DNA of 64,000 bases from Paenibacillus solanacearum (GTDB lineage: Bacteria > Bacillota > Bacilli > Paenibacillales > NBRC-103111), in assembly GCF_910593845.1 (NCBI RefSeq), contig NZ_CAJVAS010000002.1:1-64000 (forward strand), in the 5' to 3' direction. Under the pieces are notes generated by a model. That model had not been told where the DNA came from, made no database searches, and saw nothing but the letters and a program-made list of their open reading frames with translations. Shown one piece after another: positions 14,628 to 24,329 of this stretch. Numbering within the stretch: the stretch's first letter is position 1; every line of letters starts with the position of its first letter. A program made the translations under genes and the position numbers.

Positions 14628-16366
14628 ACAAGGTTCAACTCCTGACAGTATTTAGTGATTTCAGCAGGCAAGAACGGGTTACCGTTATATTTCAGCAGGC
14701 TCTTGATTTTCTCAGCGTAGCCTACGTTCAGTTTGATTAAGGAAGCCAATTGGCCCGTAGCGTTGTTTTCCACGACGACAACCGTCTTGGCTTTCTCCAT
14801 GTAAGGCTTCAGCTCGTTTGCCGGGAACGGATGCAGCAGACGAACCGTAACATGGTTCGTTTTCATGCCGCTGCTCGCAAGGCGCTGTCTTGCTTCGTCG
14901 ATCGTACCGCCCGTCGAACCCATGCCAATAATCAGCAGATCCGGCTGCTCGTGCGGCGCGTCTACCAGAATCGGATTCGTTACCTTCATGTTTTTCAGCT
15001 TGCCCAGACGCTTATCCATCATCTTTTGACGATTTTCCGGACTTTCGGATGGACGGCCGTCTTGCGCGTGCTCTACGCCGGTAACATGGTGAATGCCGTA
15101 TTTTTGCCCCGGAACGACGCGAGGCGAAACGCCGGAATCCGTAAGCTGATACCGCTGGAACATTTGATGCTCCGGAAGCTGCGGAAGCTCGCCAGTTTGC
15201 AAGGTGCCGCGTTTAATCTGGACTTTCTTGTAGTCGAGCATTTCGGACGTTTGCTTACCAAGGGAAAGCTGAAGGTCCGTCAGCAAAATGACCGGTACTT
15301 GATATTCTTCGGCGAGGTTGAACGCTTCGATCGTGTCGTAGAAGCACTCCTCAATCGAGGATGGAGACAGCACGATCTTCGGAATTTCGCCGTGCGTGCC
15401 GTGAATCATCGCGAGCACGTCGGATTGCTCCTGCTTCGTCGGAAGACCCGTACTTGGACCGCCACGCTGTGTATCGACGATGACAACCGGCGTTTCCGTC
15501 ATGCCTGCCAGACCGATCGCCTCCATCATGAGGGACAGTCCCGGACCGGCGGACGAAGTCAGTGCGCGAACGCCGCCGTAGTTGGCGCCGATCGCCATCG
15601 TACAAGCCGCAATCTCGTCCTCCGTCTGAATAACCGTACCGCCGAATTTCGGCAGCGTCTTGATCAAATACTCCATAATTTCCGATGCCGGTGTGATCGG
15701 GTAAGCAGGCATAAAGCGGCAGCCTGCAGCCACAGCGCCCAGACCGATGGCATCGTTGCCGATCATAAACAATTTTTGCTTGCCGTCCGCAGGCTCGAGC
15801 TGGAACTCCGGCAGCGGACCGCCATTCATTTCAAGGACGAACTCTGCTGCTTTGCGAACCGCTTCGATGTTTTTCTCTACGACGGCAGCGCCTTTGCGGC
15901 CGAACTCTTCTTCAACTGCTTTATTAAACACCTCAAGCGGCAAGCCGAGCAAAGCCCAGGATGCGCCGGAAGCGGCCATGTTCTTGAATAAGGATGTACC
16001 GAGCTCTTCTGCAATCGCAGTGATCGGTACCGGGAATAATCTTGCTTTAACACCTTCGGGCACAACAGGCTTCACTTTCGCGTCGGCTATAATAACGCCG
16101 TTCTCGCGCAGCTCGTGCGCATTCAGATCTATCGTCTCCTGGTCAAATGCAACGAGGATGTCCAGATCGTCGGAAATGGCTCGAATCGGCTTCGTACTGA
16201 TCCGAATTTTGTTGTTCGTGTGGCCGCCCTTAATCCGCGAGGAAAAGTGACGATATCCGTACAAAAAGTAGCCGAGTCTGGTCAATGCCGTGGAAAAGAT
16301 TTTATCTGTACTTTCCACGCCTTCCCCTTGTTGTCCTCCGACCTTCCAAGATAATTGGCTTATCAC
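14615..16366 (-). CDS. korA: 2-oxoacid:ferredoxin oxidoreductase, fused gamma-alpha subunit
   Basis: 583 residues. The N-terminal gamma domain (KVGGQQGEGVESTDKIF, SRIKGGHTNNKIR) is fused to the alpha domain (FMPAYPITPASEIMEYL, TSSAGPGLSLMMEAIGL). This is the usual KorA layout in Bacilli, working with KorB in the cytoplasm. The start is GTG at 16366 (then ISQLSWKVGG), with AAAGGAG nine bases upstream; a longer frame to 16411 lacks a site. A TTGACA promoter lies about 80 nt upstream. Confidence 0.92.
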   Translation of the reverse strand: MISQLSWKVGGQQGEGVESTDKIFSTALTRLGYFLYGYRHFSSRIKGGHTNNKIRISTKPIRAISDDLDILVAFDQETIDLNAHELRENGVIIADAKVKPVVPEGVKARLFPVPITAIAEELGTSLFKNMAASGASWALLGLPLEVFNKAVEEEFGRKGAAVVEKNIEAVRKAAEFVLEMNGGPLPEFQLEPADGKQKLFMIGNDAIGLGAVAAGCRFMPAYPITPASEIMEYLIKTLPKFGGTVIQTEDEIAACTMAIGANYGGVRALTSSAGPGLSLMMEAIGLAGMTETPVVIVDTQRGGPSTGLPTKQEQSDVLAMIHGTHGEIPKIVLSPSSIEECFYDTIEAFNLAEEYQVPVILLTDLQLSLGKQTSEMLDYKKVQIKRGTLQTGELPQLPEHQMFQRYQLTDSGVSPRVVPGQKYGIHHVTGVEHAQDGRPSESPENRQKMMDKRLGKLKNMKVTNPILVDAPHEQPDLLIIGMGSTGGTIDEARQRLASSGMKTNHVTVRLLHPFPANELKPYMEKAKTVVVVENNATGQLASLIKLNVGYAEKIKSLLKYNGNPFLPAEITKYCQELNLVWQR

Positions 16367-16446
16367 CGTTGTCCACTCCTTTAGATAATCGCTGACGATG
16401 CAGCTAACCATTAAACTGTCAGAAATGTTCTATAATTTCCCGAAGC

Positions 16447-16475
16447 CTTTTATAAAATATTTCTTTCAGTGTCAA
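16447..16475 (-). promoter_or_regulatory. Sigma-A promoter for korA-korB
   Basis: TTGACA at 16470-16475 with a 17-bp spacer to TAAAAG (16447-16452), or 15 bp to TATAAA (16449-16454). The region is AT-rich and lies upstream of the korA start. Confidence 0.6.
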
Positions 16476-16607
16476 CCAAATTTTATGATCTTCCCGAGTA
16501 AAAAGCAAGGGTTTTCGGCATTTTCGACGCATAGTTATTTTAGATCATATCCATATCGAATATAGATCAATCTTTTATTCTTATATCTGAAAAAAAGATG
16601 TAAATTT

Positions 16608-17558
16608 TTAGTGAACGGGCAAGTGGCGTTCCAAAAACGAAAACCAGTTGCCATTCAAAAACCGCTGTACTTGCGTACCGGAGTATCTTTTCTCCAATGC
16701 GTCTACCAAATTCACATACTGTCCGGCATGCTCCAGATTCGGAATGGCGCGGCTGATGCCGTCAAAATCCGATCCGAATACGAGCTGCCGTTCACCGCCT
16801 AAAGCGCCGATGTAGTCGATATGCCTAAGAACCCCGTCGATCGTCGCATTTGCACTGTCTACAAACCACGGCACGAACGTCACGCCGATTCGCCCGTCCC
16901 GACGAATCAGTTCGCGAAGCTGATCGTCGTCCAGGTTTCTCGGATGCCCGCACAGCGCCTTGGCATTCGAATGCGTCGCTACGAACGGTTTGGCCGTTGC
17001 TGCAGCCAAATCCCAAAATGCCGCTGCGGACAAATGGGACGCATCCAATAGGATGCCCAAATCGCAGCAATCTTTAATAAAGCTTTTTCCGCGATTCGAG
17101 AACCCGCTCTGCCGCGGCTCCAGGATACCGTCCGCCGCCCAGTTCCCGTAATTCCAGGTGACGCCGACAAAGCGCACACCCAGATGATACAGCGTCCGGG
17201 TATACAACGGGTTGCCTTGGACCGCGTCCGCCCCTTCAAGGGTCAAGATCGCTCCAATCTGGTCGCTATGCCACACCGCATACAAATCGTCGCGGTTTTT
17301 AATCAAACGAACCCTTCCATCACATGTGATTTTTCGATAAAAAATATTTATATACTCCAAGTAATGGTCAAATTGGGGGACAGTTATACGTTCCGGCAAA
17401 AAAATCGCAAAAAATTGAATCTTTACGTTCGCTTGTTTTATCCGCGCATAAGACACATCCAGTCCCGCCGCCGGATCGTAAAAATCAATAGAAGGTTGCT
17501 CGAACATTTTGTACAGCGCGTCGCAGTGCCCGTCGATAATTCTTACTCGCATCATCAT
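16608..17558 (-). CDS. M19-family (renal-type) dipeptidase
   Basis: 316 residues. Zinc ligands of the membrane dipeptidase family are visible: IDGHCDALYK at the N-terminus, LTLEGADA near the centre, DASHLS and THSNAKA in the second half, and GSDFDG toward the end. Activity would be on dipeptides with a C-terminal free carboxylate, possibly from cell-wall turnover. There is no signal peptide, so it is probably cytoplasmic. The start is uncertain among three consecutive ATG codons; the first, at 17558, follows GGGGGG. It sits between spoVS and korA. Confidence 0.88.
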   Translation of the reverse strand: MMMRVRIIDGHCDALYKMFEQPSIDFYDPAAGLDVSYARIKQANVKIQFFAIFLPERITVPQFDHYLEYINIFYRKITCDGRVRLIKNRDDLYAVWHSDQIGAILTLEGADAVQGNPLYTRTLYHLGVRFVGVTWNYGNWAADGILEPRQSGFSNRGKSFIKDCCDLGILLDASHLSAAAFWDLAAATAKPFVATHSNAKALCGHPRNLDDDQLRELIRRDGRIGVTFVPWFVDSANATIDGVLRHIDYIGALGGERQLVFGSDFDGISRAIPNLEHAGQYVNLVDALEKRYSGTQVQRFLNGNWFSFLERHLPVH

Positions 17559-17611
17559 TCGCCCCCCGAATATAGGTTCCTTGATGCATCCGTCTCGTCC
17601 CAGCCCAATAC

Positions 17612-17639
17612 AAAAAACCTGTCTACAAAGTAAACAGGT
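17612..17639 (-). terminator. Intrinsic terminator after spoVS
   Basis: ACCTGTTTAC pairs with GTAGACAGGT (17617-17639) and is followed by six T on the minus strand. Confidence 0.85.
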
Positions 17640-17667
17640 GTTTGGATAAAGCTTATGGAAGATCGAC

Positions 17668-17928
17668 TTATCTCGGCTCGACAATCAATTTAATGGCGGT
17701 CCGGTCTTCACCATCAATGACGATATCGGTAAACGCTGGTATGCAGATCAAATCAACCCCGCTGGGAGCAACAAATCCTCGTGCGATCGCTACCGCTTTG
17801 ATAGCTTGATTCAATGCTCCGGCCCCGATCGCCTGGAGCTCCGCGGCCCCGCGCTCCCGCAATACTCCAGCGAGTGCGCCAGCTACAGAATTTGGGTTGG
17901 ATTTTGCTGAAACTTTTAATACTTCCAT
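17668..17928 (-). CDS. spoVS: Stage V sporulation protein S
   Basis: 86 residues, the exact family length. It starts MEVLKVSAKSNPNSVAGALA and contains QAIGAGALNQAIKAVAIARG, hallmarks of this Alba-like nucleic-acid-binding fold. SpoVS is needed for spore coat and cortex formation and affects septation. CGAGGAGG precedes the ATG. A sigma-H type promoter lies upstream and an intrinsic terminator downstream, so it is monocistronic. Confidence 0.97.
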   Translation of the reverse strand: MEVLKVSAKSNPNSVAGALAGVLRERGAAELQAIGAGALNQAIKAVAIARGFVAPSGVDLICIPAFTDIVIDGEDRTAIKLIVEPR

Positions 17929-17974
17929 GAAAAGTACCTCCTCGGGAATGATGATAGCTTCCAGTACTATTCAT

Positions 17975-18002
17975 ATTCTAGGAATTTGCAGTTAATTCCT
18001 GC
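17975..18002 (-). promoter_or_regulatory. Sigma-H-type promoter of spoVS
   Basis: The minus strand reads GCAGGAATT (17994-18002), a full match to the sigma-H -35 consensus RNAGGAWWW. After a 12-bp spacer comes CTAGAAT (17975-17981), six of seven for RNNGAAT. spoVS is a known sigma-H gene in Bacillus subtilis, which agrees. Confidence 0.72.
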
Positions 18003-18072
18003 TCTCCGAAGAAGTCGTTTTCTAATTAATTCGAATTTTTAGATTATTTATTCTTTTATTATCAAGACGCTG

Positions 18073-18867
18073 CTACTCAAACAGCAGCCGGTCCTCATCC
18101 ATCCGAACCATGCTGATTTTGCGAGCCAAACCTGTTGCCGGATCCAGGTCGATCACAGCGGCATGAAAATGCCACTTGCCTTCATCCACCACGAAACGGA
18201 CCGGGAGCTGGGTTTTGAATTTTTGCAGCACTGCGTTTCGTTCCATTCCCAAAATGCCGTCTCGCGGACCTACCATGCCCACATCGGTTACAAAGGCCGT
18301 GCCTTGCGGCAGTACGCGCTCATCATTCGTCTGTACATGTGTATGCGTACCGACCACGGCAGTTACTTTGCCGTCCAAATGCCATCCCATGGCAATTTTC
18401 TCCGATGTCGCTTCCGCATGAAAGTCAACAAGAATGAATTTGGTCCGTTTCCGCGCTTGCTCCACCAGCTTATTCGCTTTCTCGAACGGACAATCCAGCG
18501 GCGGCAAAAACGTGCGTCCCTGCAAATTAATGATCGCCAGCTCCGCATCTTTCAGTTTGATGTAAGCGAGTCCGCGCCCCGGTGTACCTTCCGGGAAATT
18601 GGCCGGGCGTACCATTCGCTCCTCTTTGTCGATGAAGTCGAAAATTTCTTTTTGATCCCATGTATGATTGCCCATTGTGATGCCCTGGACGCCCTGCTCG
18701 AACAATTCTTTCGTAATCGCGGCAGTGATGCCTCGTCCTGCAGCCGCATTTTCTCCGTTCGCAATAATCCAGTGCGGATTGTATTTCGCCTTAAGCTTGG
18801 GGAGATAAGTTTTAAGCGCTTGCCGGCCGACGGAGCCGACAATATCGCCGATAAATAAAATACGCAT
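18073..18867 (-). CDS. ymdB: YmdB, calcineurin-like phosphodiesterase
   Basis: 264 residues. The dinuclear metal site is spread over GDIVGSVGR, ANGENAAAG, MGNHTWD, DFHAEATSE and GTHTHVQTND. In Bacillus, YmdB hydrolyses 2',3'-cyclic nucleotides and directs the choice between motility and biofilm. GAGAGGAG precedes the ATG at 18867, and the longer frame is discarded. It follows rny by 88 nt with a perfect terminator hairpin between, so it is partly uncoupled from rny. Confidence 0.95.
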   Translation of the reverse strand: MRILFIGDIVGSVGRQALKTYLPKLKAKYNPHWIIANGENAAAGRGITAAITKELFEQGVQGITMGNHTWDQKEIFDFIDKEERMVRPANFPEGTPGRGLAYIKLKDAELAIINLQGRTFLPPLDCPFEKANKLVEQARKRTKFILVDFHAEATSEKIAMGWHLDGKVTAVVGTHTHVQTNDERVLPQGTAFVTDVGMVGPRDGILGMERNAVLQKFKTQLPVRFVVDEGKWHFHAAVIDLDPATGLARKISMVRMDEDRLLFE

Positions 18868-18911
18868 GGCGTTCTCCTCTCGATGTACCTGTTTCGTTAT
18901 TAGTGTACAAA

Positions 18912-18940
18912 AGAAAAGTGGCTTATTCAGCCACTTTTCT
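18912..18940 (-). terminator. Terminator between rny and ymdB
   Basis: AGAAAAGTGGCT and AGCCACTTTTCT form a perfect 12-bp stem with a TATTC-type loop. Its right arm ends in a T-rich segment in both directions, so it can act both ways. Confidence 0.8.
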
Positions 18941-18955
18941 GTAGGGCGTATGCAA

Positions 18956-20500
18956 TTATTTGGCGTATTCCACGGCCCTGGTTTCACGGATGACCGTTAC
19001 CTTGATATGACCGGGATAATCGAGCTCGTTCTCAATCTTCTTCGTAATGTCCCGAGCCAAACGGAATGCTTCCGTATCGTCCACCTTCTCCGGTTGAACC
19101 ATAACGCGAACTTCCCGTCCCGCTTGAATCGCATACGACTTTTCCACACCCTCGAATGATTCCGAAATCTCTTCGAGCTTCTCGAGACGCTTGATGTATG
19201 TTTCCAGCGTCTCGCGGCGGGCGCCCGGTCTTGCTGCAGACAACGCATCCGCAGCGCCTACGAGCATTGCGATAACCGATGTCGCTTCACAGTCGCCGTG
19301 GTGCGAGGCGATGCTGTTAATGACGACCGGATGTTCCTTATACTTCTTGGCAATCTCAACGCCGATTTCCACATGTGAGCCTTCGACCTCATGGTCGAGT
19401 GCTTTCCCGATGTCATGAAGGAGTCCGGCACGCTTCGCCAATGTCACGTCTTCTCCGAGCTCTCCTGCCATCAGTCCAGCCAAATAAGCAACTTCCATGG
19501 AGTGCTTCAGCACGTTCTGTCCGTAGCTTGTACGGAACTTGAGACGACCCAAAATTTTGATCAGATCCGGGTGCAGGCCGTGAACGCCGGTCTCGAATGT
19601 GGCTTGCTCGCCGTATTCGCGAATCCGTTCATCCACTTCCTTACGGGATTTCTCCACCATCTCCTCGATCCGTGCCGGATGAATCCGGCCGTCAGCCACA
19701 AGCTTCTCGAGCGATGTGCGGGCAATCTCCCTCCGAATCGGGTCAAAGCCGGACAAAATAACCGCTTCAGGCGTATCGTCAATAATGAGGTCGATGCCGG
19801 TCAAGGTCTCCAAGGCGCGAATGTTACGGCCTTCGCGACCGATGATGCGGCCCTTCATTTCCTCATTCGGAAGCGCTACGACGGAAACCGTGGTCTCGGC
19901 TACGTGGTCGGCTGCACAACGCTGAATCGCCAAAGTAATGATCTCTCTGGCCTTCTTGTCGCCTTCCTCTTTTGCCTGCTGTTCGATTTCTTTGATCAGC
20001 TGAGCGGTTTCATGCCGAACTTCCTGCTCGACGTTGGTTAATATGATGTTTTTTGCATCCTCCATCGTCAACGTGGAAATCCGTTCCAGCTCAGAAACTT
20101 GATCTTTGTAAATCTGATCAATTTGTCCTTGAGTTTCTTCGATACGTTTCTCTTTGTTGGCGACCTGCTCTTCTTTTTTCTCGAGAGAATCTAATTTTTT
20201 ATCCAGCGACTCCTCTTTTTGCAACAATCGTCTCTCTAGTCGTTGAGTTTCATTTCGACGATCACGAATGTCTTTTTCAGCTTCGGTTCTGAGTTTGTGG
20301 ATTTCATCCTTGGCCTCAAGAACCGCTTCTTTCTTCAGCGCCTCTGCCTCTTTGCGTGCACCTTCCAAAACTTGTTCGGCAGCATGTTCAGCACTGGAAA
20401 TCTTCGCCTCTGCAATGGACTTGCGGATAAAATAACCAATCCATAAGCATAGAGCACCAACAACGAGAACGACCAGAATCCAGATGGCCGTGTTCGGCAT
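18956..20500 (-). CDS. rny: Ribonuclease Y
   Basis: 514 residues. An N-terminal membrane anchor ([20 protein letters not shown]) is followed by a long coiled coil (about 25-200), a KH domain ([15 protein letters not shown]) and an HD domain with [10 protein letters not shown] and the later SHHGD. It is the membrane-bound endonuclease that starts mRNA decay. ATG at 20500 is chosen because GAGGAGG lies six to nine bases upstream; an in-frame GTG sits inside that site. Partner gene ricA is also in this window. Confidence 0.97.
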   Translation of the reverse strand: MPNTAIWILVVLVVGALCLWIGYFIRKSIAEAKISSAEHAAEQVLEGARKEAEALKKEAVLEAKDEIHKLRTEAEKDIRDRRNETQRLERRLLQKEESLDKKLDSLEKKEEQVANKEKRIEETQGQIDQIYKDQVSELERISTLTMEDAKNIILTNVEQEVRHETAQLIKEIEQQAKEEGDKKAREIITLAIQRCAADHVAETTVSVVALPNEEMKGRIIGREGRNIRALETLTGIDLIIDDTPEAVILSGFDPIRREIARTSLEKLVADGRIHPARIEEMVEKSRKEVDERIREYGEQATFETGVHGLHPDLIKILGRLKFRTSYGQNVLKHSMEVAYLAGLMAGELGEDVTLAKRAGLLHDIGKALDHEVEGSHVEIGVEIAKKYKEHPVVINSIASHHGDCEATSVIAMLVGAADALSAARPGARRETLETYIKRLEKLEEISESFEGVEKSYAIQAGREVRVMVQPEKVDDTEAFRLARDITKKIENELDYPGHIKVTVIRETRAVEYAK

Positions 20501-20662
20501 CCAGTTCACCTCCTCGTTGTTTCTCCAAGGGGTAAGCTTGGGATAATTCGGTTTTTATCCGTTCTACTAACGCAAGAAAAAGTAAAAATTGGCGATTTTA
20601 CTTTGATGAATCGTTCCCGTCATGTCCGGGTCGACTCCGTTGTATAATGAATATACACGTTT

Positions 20663-20692
20663 ATTTTATCTTTTGACAAAGAAGCTTGTCAA
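20663..20692 (-). promoter_or_regulatory. Sigma-A promoter for rny
   Basis: TTGACA at 20687-20692, an 18-bp spacer, TAAAAT at 20663-20668. It gives a leader of about 155 nt before rny. The -35 also forms part of a TTGACA/TGTCAA dyad. Confidence 0.65.
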
Positions 20693-20745
20693 GGTTTTGT
20701 AATTTTTGTTCAATGCGATGCGATTCACAAGCAGTTCGCGCCCCG

Positions 20746-21441
20746 TCACAACTCCTCGCCGAATCCGTCCGCATCCCATTCTTCCTCGCCCTGCGTGCCG
20801 GCCGGCAATTGCTTGAGCACCCTGCTGACAACCGTTCCAGGGTACCCTCTGCGCTGAAGAAAGCCGGCAATTTTGCGTTTCGCTTTGACCGGATCGCGGC
20901 TTAGCTCGTTCGCGTATCTTTTTTCCGCCAGCCCGAACGCCATGCGGAATTCCGTCTCTTCGTTGACGAGCTCCATCGCTTCATGAATCGTATCTTTCTT
21001 GATCCCTCTTTGCTGAAGCTCCTGACGAATGAAATGTCTCCCCTTCTTCTGCGATTCCAGCCGCTGCCTCGTCAACTGCTCGGCAAACAGCTCATCGTCC
21101 AAGTATCTCTCGCTTTGCAGCCGATCCACCGTCTTGCCGACGATAGCCGGCTCGTATCCTTTTTGCTTCAATCTTGCGCGCATTTCATGCTCCGAACGCA
21201 GCCGGCTCGACAGCAGCCGGAGGGCGTCCAAATACGCTCGGTTGGCTTCGTCGGCGTGCAATATGTCCTGGAGGTTCGATTCCTCCATACACTCCCCTTT
21301 CAGAAGCCTGTATTTGATCAATATATCCTCGTGCACGGAAAAAGCGTAGTTCTCGTCAACATATATGTTATAGCGGTGTGGCGACCGTTTCTGGCGTTCT
21401 ACTTTCGTTATAATACCTGCCTGATGATTCTCCTCGGACAT
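20746..21441 (-). CDS. recX: RecX, RecA modulator
   Basis: 231 residues in three-helix repeats typical of RecX: ALRLLSSRLRSEHEMRARLK, QSERYLDDELFAEQLTRQRL and KRKIAGFLQRRGYPG. RecX tunes RecA filaments. The N-terminal extension (YNIYVDENYAFSVHEDILIK) is the form seen in Firmicutes. GGGGAGGAG precedes the ATG. It lies 327 nt downstream of recA, beyond a strong recA terminator, so it likely has its own promoter. Confidence 0.93.
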   Translation of the reverse strand: MSEENHQAGIITKVERQKRSPHRYNIYVDENYAFSVHEDILIKYRLLKGECMEESNLQDILHADEANRAYLDALRLLSSRLRSEHEMRARLKQKGYEPAIVGKTVDRLQSERYLDDELFAEQLTRQRLESQKKGRHFIRQELQQRGIKKDTIHEAMELVNEETEFRMAFGLAEKRYANELSRDPVKAKRKIAGFLQRRGYPGTVVSRVLKQLPAGTQGEEEWDADGFGEEL

Positions 21442-21768
21442 CGTCTGTTCTCCTCCCCGGAATGAGGCAAGCTTCCGTTCGAAGCATCTCCGTAGAAGAC
21501 ACGTGGCGTGCCTTATGATGAAGTTTGCTTTCTTGTCCCCGCTGATTGATGAAGTTTTTCTTGAAAGATCCGAACCTTGACCGCTCCTTGACCCCGATCT
21601 GGTTCCGGTCCTTTAAGAAAAGCTCCCCGACATTCGTTTCCTTTGCTATAAAGGCAGTAAAGGCACCTTTAACATTCATTAAAGGTGCCTCCCTTACCGT
21701 TCTTCATTCGATGCATGGATTGCCGCTGTTGTGTAGCCAGTACGTTTCTGCGTGCTTACGCACGACTA
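21442..21768 (-). other. recA-recX intergenic region
   Basis: It contains the recA terminator (21661-21690) and no convincing ORF. A recX promoter must lie between about 21450 and 21655, but I could not identify a clear one. Confidence 0.5.
21661..21690 (-). terminator. Intrinsic terminator after recA
   Basis: A perfect 12-bp stem (21661-21672 with 21679-21690) with loop CATTCA in the plus orientation; on the minus strand it is followed by TTTACTGCC. The T tract is short but the stem is strong. Confidence 0.7.
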
Positions 21769-22827
21769 CTATTCAAACGAAGATGCGAGCAGGTCCTGCT
21801 CATCTTCTTCTTCATCGTCATCTGTATTCGGGCCGATCGCTACGATCAAATTGCTATTCTCGCGAATTTTCTTCTCAATAATATCCGCCAGCTGCGGATT
21901 TTCTTTCAAAAACTGCTTCGCATTTTCCCGGCCTTGACCAAGACGATCGTTATTGAATGAGTACCATGCACCGCTCTTCTGAATAATATCCATCTCGGTC
22001 GCGATATCGACAATGCTGCCTTCCTTCGATATGCCTTCGCCATACATAATATCGATATCCGCTTGCTTGAACGGAGGAGCTACCTTGTTCTTGACGACTT
22101 TGATCCGGGTGCGGTTACCTATCATGTCATTGCCCTGCTTGATCGTTTCTACCCGGCGCACGTCCAATCGAACAGACGAGTAAAACTTAAGAGCGCGGCC
22201 GCCCGGCGTCGTCTCCGGATTGCCGAACATAACGCCTACTTTCTCGCGGAGCTGGTTGATAAAGATCGCGATAACCTTGGATTTGTTGATCGCCCCTGAC
22301 AGCTTGCGAAGCGCCTGCGACATGAGCCGCGCTTGCAGACCGACGTGGGAATCGCCCATCTCGCCTTCGATTTCCGCTCTCGGCACAAGCGCTGCAACGG
22401 AGTCGATAACAATGATATCCACAGCGCCGCTGCGGACGAGCGCTTCGGCGATCTCGAGCGCCTGCTCGCCTGTATCCGGCTGCGACAGCAGCAGCTCGTC
22501 GATATTGATGCCCAGCTTGCTCGCATACAGCGGGTCAAGCGCATGCTCCGCATCGATGAAAGCAGCAGTACCGCCGGCCCTCTGCACCTCTGCGATCGCA
22601 TGCAATGCTACCGTCGTTTTACCGGATGATTCCGGTCCGTATACTTCAATAATTCTACCGCGCGGATAACCGCCGATACCAAGTGCAATATCCAATGCCA
22701 GCGAACCGCTGGGGATCGTTTCTACCTGCATGTGGGTGGATTCACCCAGTTTCATTATAGAGCCTTTGCCAAACTGCTTCTCAATTTGGCGAAGAGCCGC
22801 TTCCAAGGCCGCTTTGCGATCTGCCAA
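21769..22827 (-). CDS. recA: Recombinase RecA
   Basis: 352 residues. Walker A is GPESSGKT, Walker B is [14 protein letters not shown], and L2 contains [18 protein letters not shown]. It forms the strand-exchange filament and triggers LexA cleavage. The family N-terminus ([20 protein letters not shown]) fits a TTG start at 22827, with GGGAAGTGAG upstream; a longer frame to 22944 crosses the promoter and LexA box, so it is rejected. The C-terminus is acidic ([10 protein letters not shown]), as usual. Confidence 0.95.
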   Translation of the reverse strand: MADRKAALEAALRQIEKQFGKGSIMKLGESTHMQVETIPSGSLALDIALGIGGYPRGRIIEVYGPESSGKTTVALHAIAEVQRAGGTAAFIDAEHALDPLYASKLGINIDELLLSQPDTGEQALEIAEALVRSGAVDIIVIDSVAALVPRAEIEGEMGDSHVGLQARLMSQALRKLSGAINKSKVIAIFINQLREKVGVMFGNPETTPGGRALKFYSSVRLDVRRVETIKQGNDMIGNRTRIKVVKNKVAPPFKQADIDIMYGEGISKEGSIVDIATEMDIIQKSGAWYSFNNDRLGQGRENAKQFLKENPQLADIIEKKIRENSNLIVAIGPNTDDDEEEDEQDLLASSFE

Positions 22828-22863
22828 GAGACTCACTTCCCTTTTCTCGTATTCGATAGTTAT

Positions 22864-22892
22864 ATCATAACCGCTTTTTGTTCCGTTGCCAA
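22864..22892 (-). promoter_or_regulatory. Sigma-A promoter of recA
   Basis: TTGGCA at 22887-22892, a 17-bp spacer, TATGAT at 22864-22869. Transcription would start about 30 nt before the TTG start. Confidence 0.8.
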
Positions 22893-22901
22893 GCTTTTTT
22901 T

Positions 22902-22915
22902 CGAACATACATTCG
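22902..22915 (-). promoter_or_regulatory. LexA/DinR operator of recA
   Basis: The minus strand reads CGAATGTATGTTCG, which fits CGAACNNNNGTTCG with one change, the same C-to-T change that I recall in the Bacillus subtilis recA box. It lies nine bases upstream of the -35 hexamer. Confidence 0.8.
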
Positions 22916-22930
22916 CTTCTTCGGCAAAAG

Positions 22931-22962
22931 AAAAACCGTAACAAATGGCTGACTTGTTACGG
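22931..22962 (-). terminator. Intrinsic terminator after cinA
   Basis: CCGTAACAA (22936-22944) and TTGTTACGG (22954-22962) form a perfect 9-bp stem followed by TTTTTCTTTT on the minus strand. It isolates recA from cinA. Confidence 0.88.
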
Positions 22963-23009
22963 TGCTTCCGTTATTGCTATTATATTGTATTTTCTAGCGG
23001 ATCGCAACC

Positions 23010-24257
23010 CTACGAATTCAGCCGTTTCCATAGATGATAGAGCGCGCTCTTCGCGGATCGGAGCTTGATCGTCTCCCTGTTGCCGAACTGCTGCAGCTGC
23101 TTCACCGTCGTTTCGCCGTCACGCGCGGCTACGCCGACATACACCAGGCCGACCGGTTTGCCTTCCGATTCACCCGGTCCGGCTACCCCGGTTACGGATA
23201 CTCCGTAGTCCGCGCCGGTCAATGCCAGGACCTGTTCCGCCAGCATGCGGGCCGTTTCCTCGCTGATAGCGCCCGGCGCCTCAACCCCTTCCAGCTGCTC
23301 CATCGGCACGTTCAGCAGCCCGTGCTTCACCCGGTTCGTGTAGCAGATGATCCCGCCCGCGAAGGCGGCCGAGCTGCCGGGAATGTTCGTCAGCAAATCG
23401 CTTAGCAGCCCGCCGGTGCAGCTCTCCGCTACAGCCAGCGTACGGCCCTGATCGGCGAGCCGCCGCAGCACCGCTTCCTCCAGCGCAATGTCCTCGGCGG
23501 CGTAGACGTATTCGCCCACCCGGCGGCGAATGTCCGCCTCCAGCGGCTGCAGCTTCGTCTGCGCTTCCGCCTCGGAAACGGCGCGGGTCGTCAGCCGGAT
23601 CGCGACCTCTCCCTCCTTCGCATACGGGGCGATGGTCGTATCGCCCTGCGCTTCGATCAAATCGATGAGCGCATGCTCCAGCTGCGATTCGCCGATGCCC
23701 GCGAACTTGAGCATGACGGAATAGAGCGGCTGCACGCTCTCCATCCGGGAGACGATCCATGGCTTGGCGTAGCGGTCGAACATCGGCTTCATTTCTTTCG
23801 GCGGACCCGGCAGCAATACGTAATGCGTGCCCTCGTGAGTCAGCGCAACGCCAACGGCCAGCCCGGTGTCATTGGCTAACGGCTCGCTATGCTCCAGCAT
23901 GAGCGCCTGCCGCGCATTGCTTTCGACCATCGGCACGCCGCGCGCTTGGAACATCTGCTCGATTTTGTCCATCGAGGGGGCGTGCATAACCAGACGCTGG
24001 CCGACCGTTTCAGCCAGCACATCTTTGGTCAGATCGTCCTGCGTCGGTCCAAGCCCGCCGGTGCAAATAATGACGTCCGCGCGTCCTTTGGCGATCCGCA
24101 GCGACTCCTTCATCCGCTGGACATTATCGCCGACAACGGTTTGAAAGTATACGCCGACGCCGATGTCCGCCAGTCCTCTCGATATGTACTGGGCGTTCGT
24201 GTTGACGATTTGGCCCATCAATAGCTCCGTGCCTACCGCTATGATTTCCGCTCTCAT
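23010..24257 (-). CDS. cinA: CinA, competence/damage-inducible protein
   Basis: 415 residues in two domains. The N-terminal MoCF-like domain (GTELLMGQIVNTNAQYIS, CTGGLGPTQDDLTKD) is the COG1058 type, linked to nucleotide pyrophosphatase activity. The C-terminal domain (VAESCTGGLLSD, GVAGPGESEGKPVGLV) is the NMN deamidase type. GAAGGAGG precedes the ATG. It lies upstream of recA as in many Firmicutes, although the terminator between them makes recA independent. Confidence 0.95.
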   Translation of the reverse strand: MRAEIIAVGTELLMGQIVNTNAQYISRGLADIGVGVYFQTVVGDNVQRMKESLRIAKGRADVIICTGGLGPTQDDLTKDVLAETVGQRLVMHAPSMDKIEQMFQARGVPMVESNARQALMLEHSEPLANDTGLAVGVALTHEGTHYVLLPGPPKEMKPMFDRYAKPWIVSRMESVQPLYSVMLKFAGIGESQLEHALIDLIEAQGDTTIAPYAKEGEVAIRLTTRAVSEAEAQTKLQPLEADIRRRVGEYVYAAEDIALEEAVLRRLADQGRTLAVAESCTGGLLSDLLTNIPGSSAAFAGGIICYTNRVKHGLLNVPMEQLEGVEAPGAISEETARMLAEQVLALTGADYGVSVTGVAGPGESEGKPVGLVYVGVAARDGETTVKQLQQFGNRETIKLRSAKSALYHLWKRLNS

Positions 24258-24329
24258 CCAGCATCCTCCTTCGGATTAGAAAAGCATGACAAGCTTCTGT
24301 CCAAGCCTTCGATGAAGATTATGCGCAAA

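Noticed and set aside
21368-21679. 103-residue minus-strand ORF between recA and recX
   Set aside because: It overlaps the recX start in another frame, begins inside the recA terminator and has no matching site for initiation.
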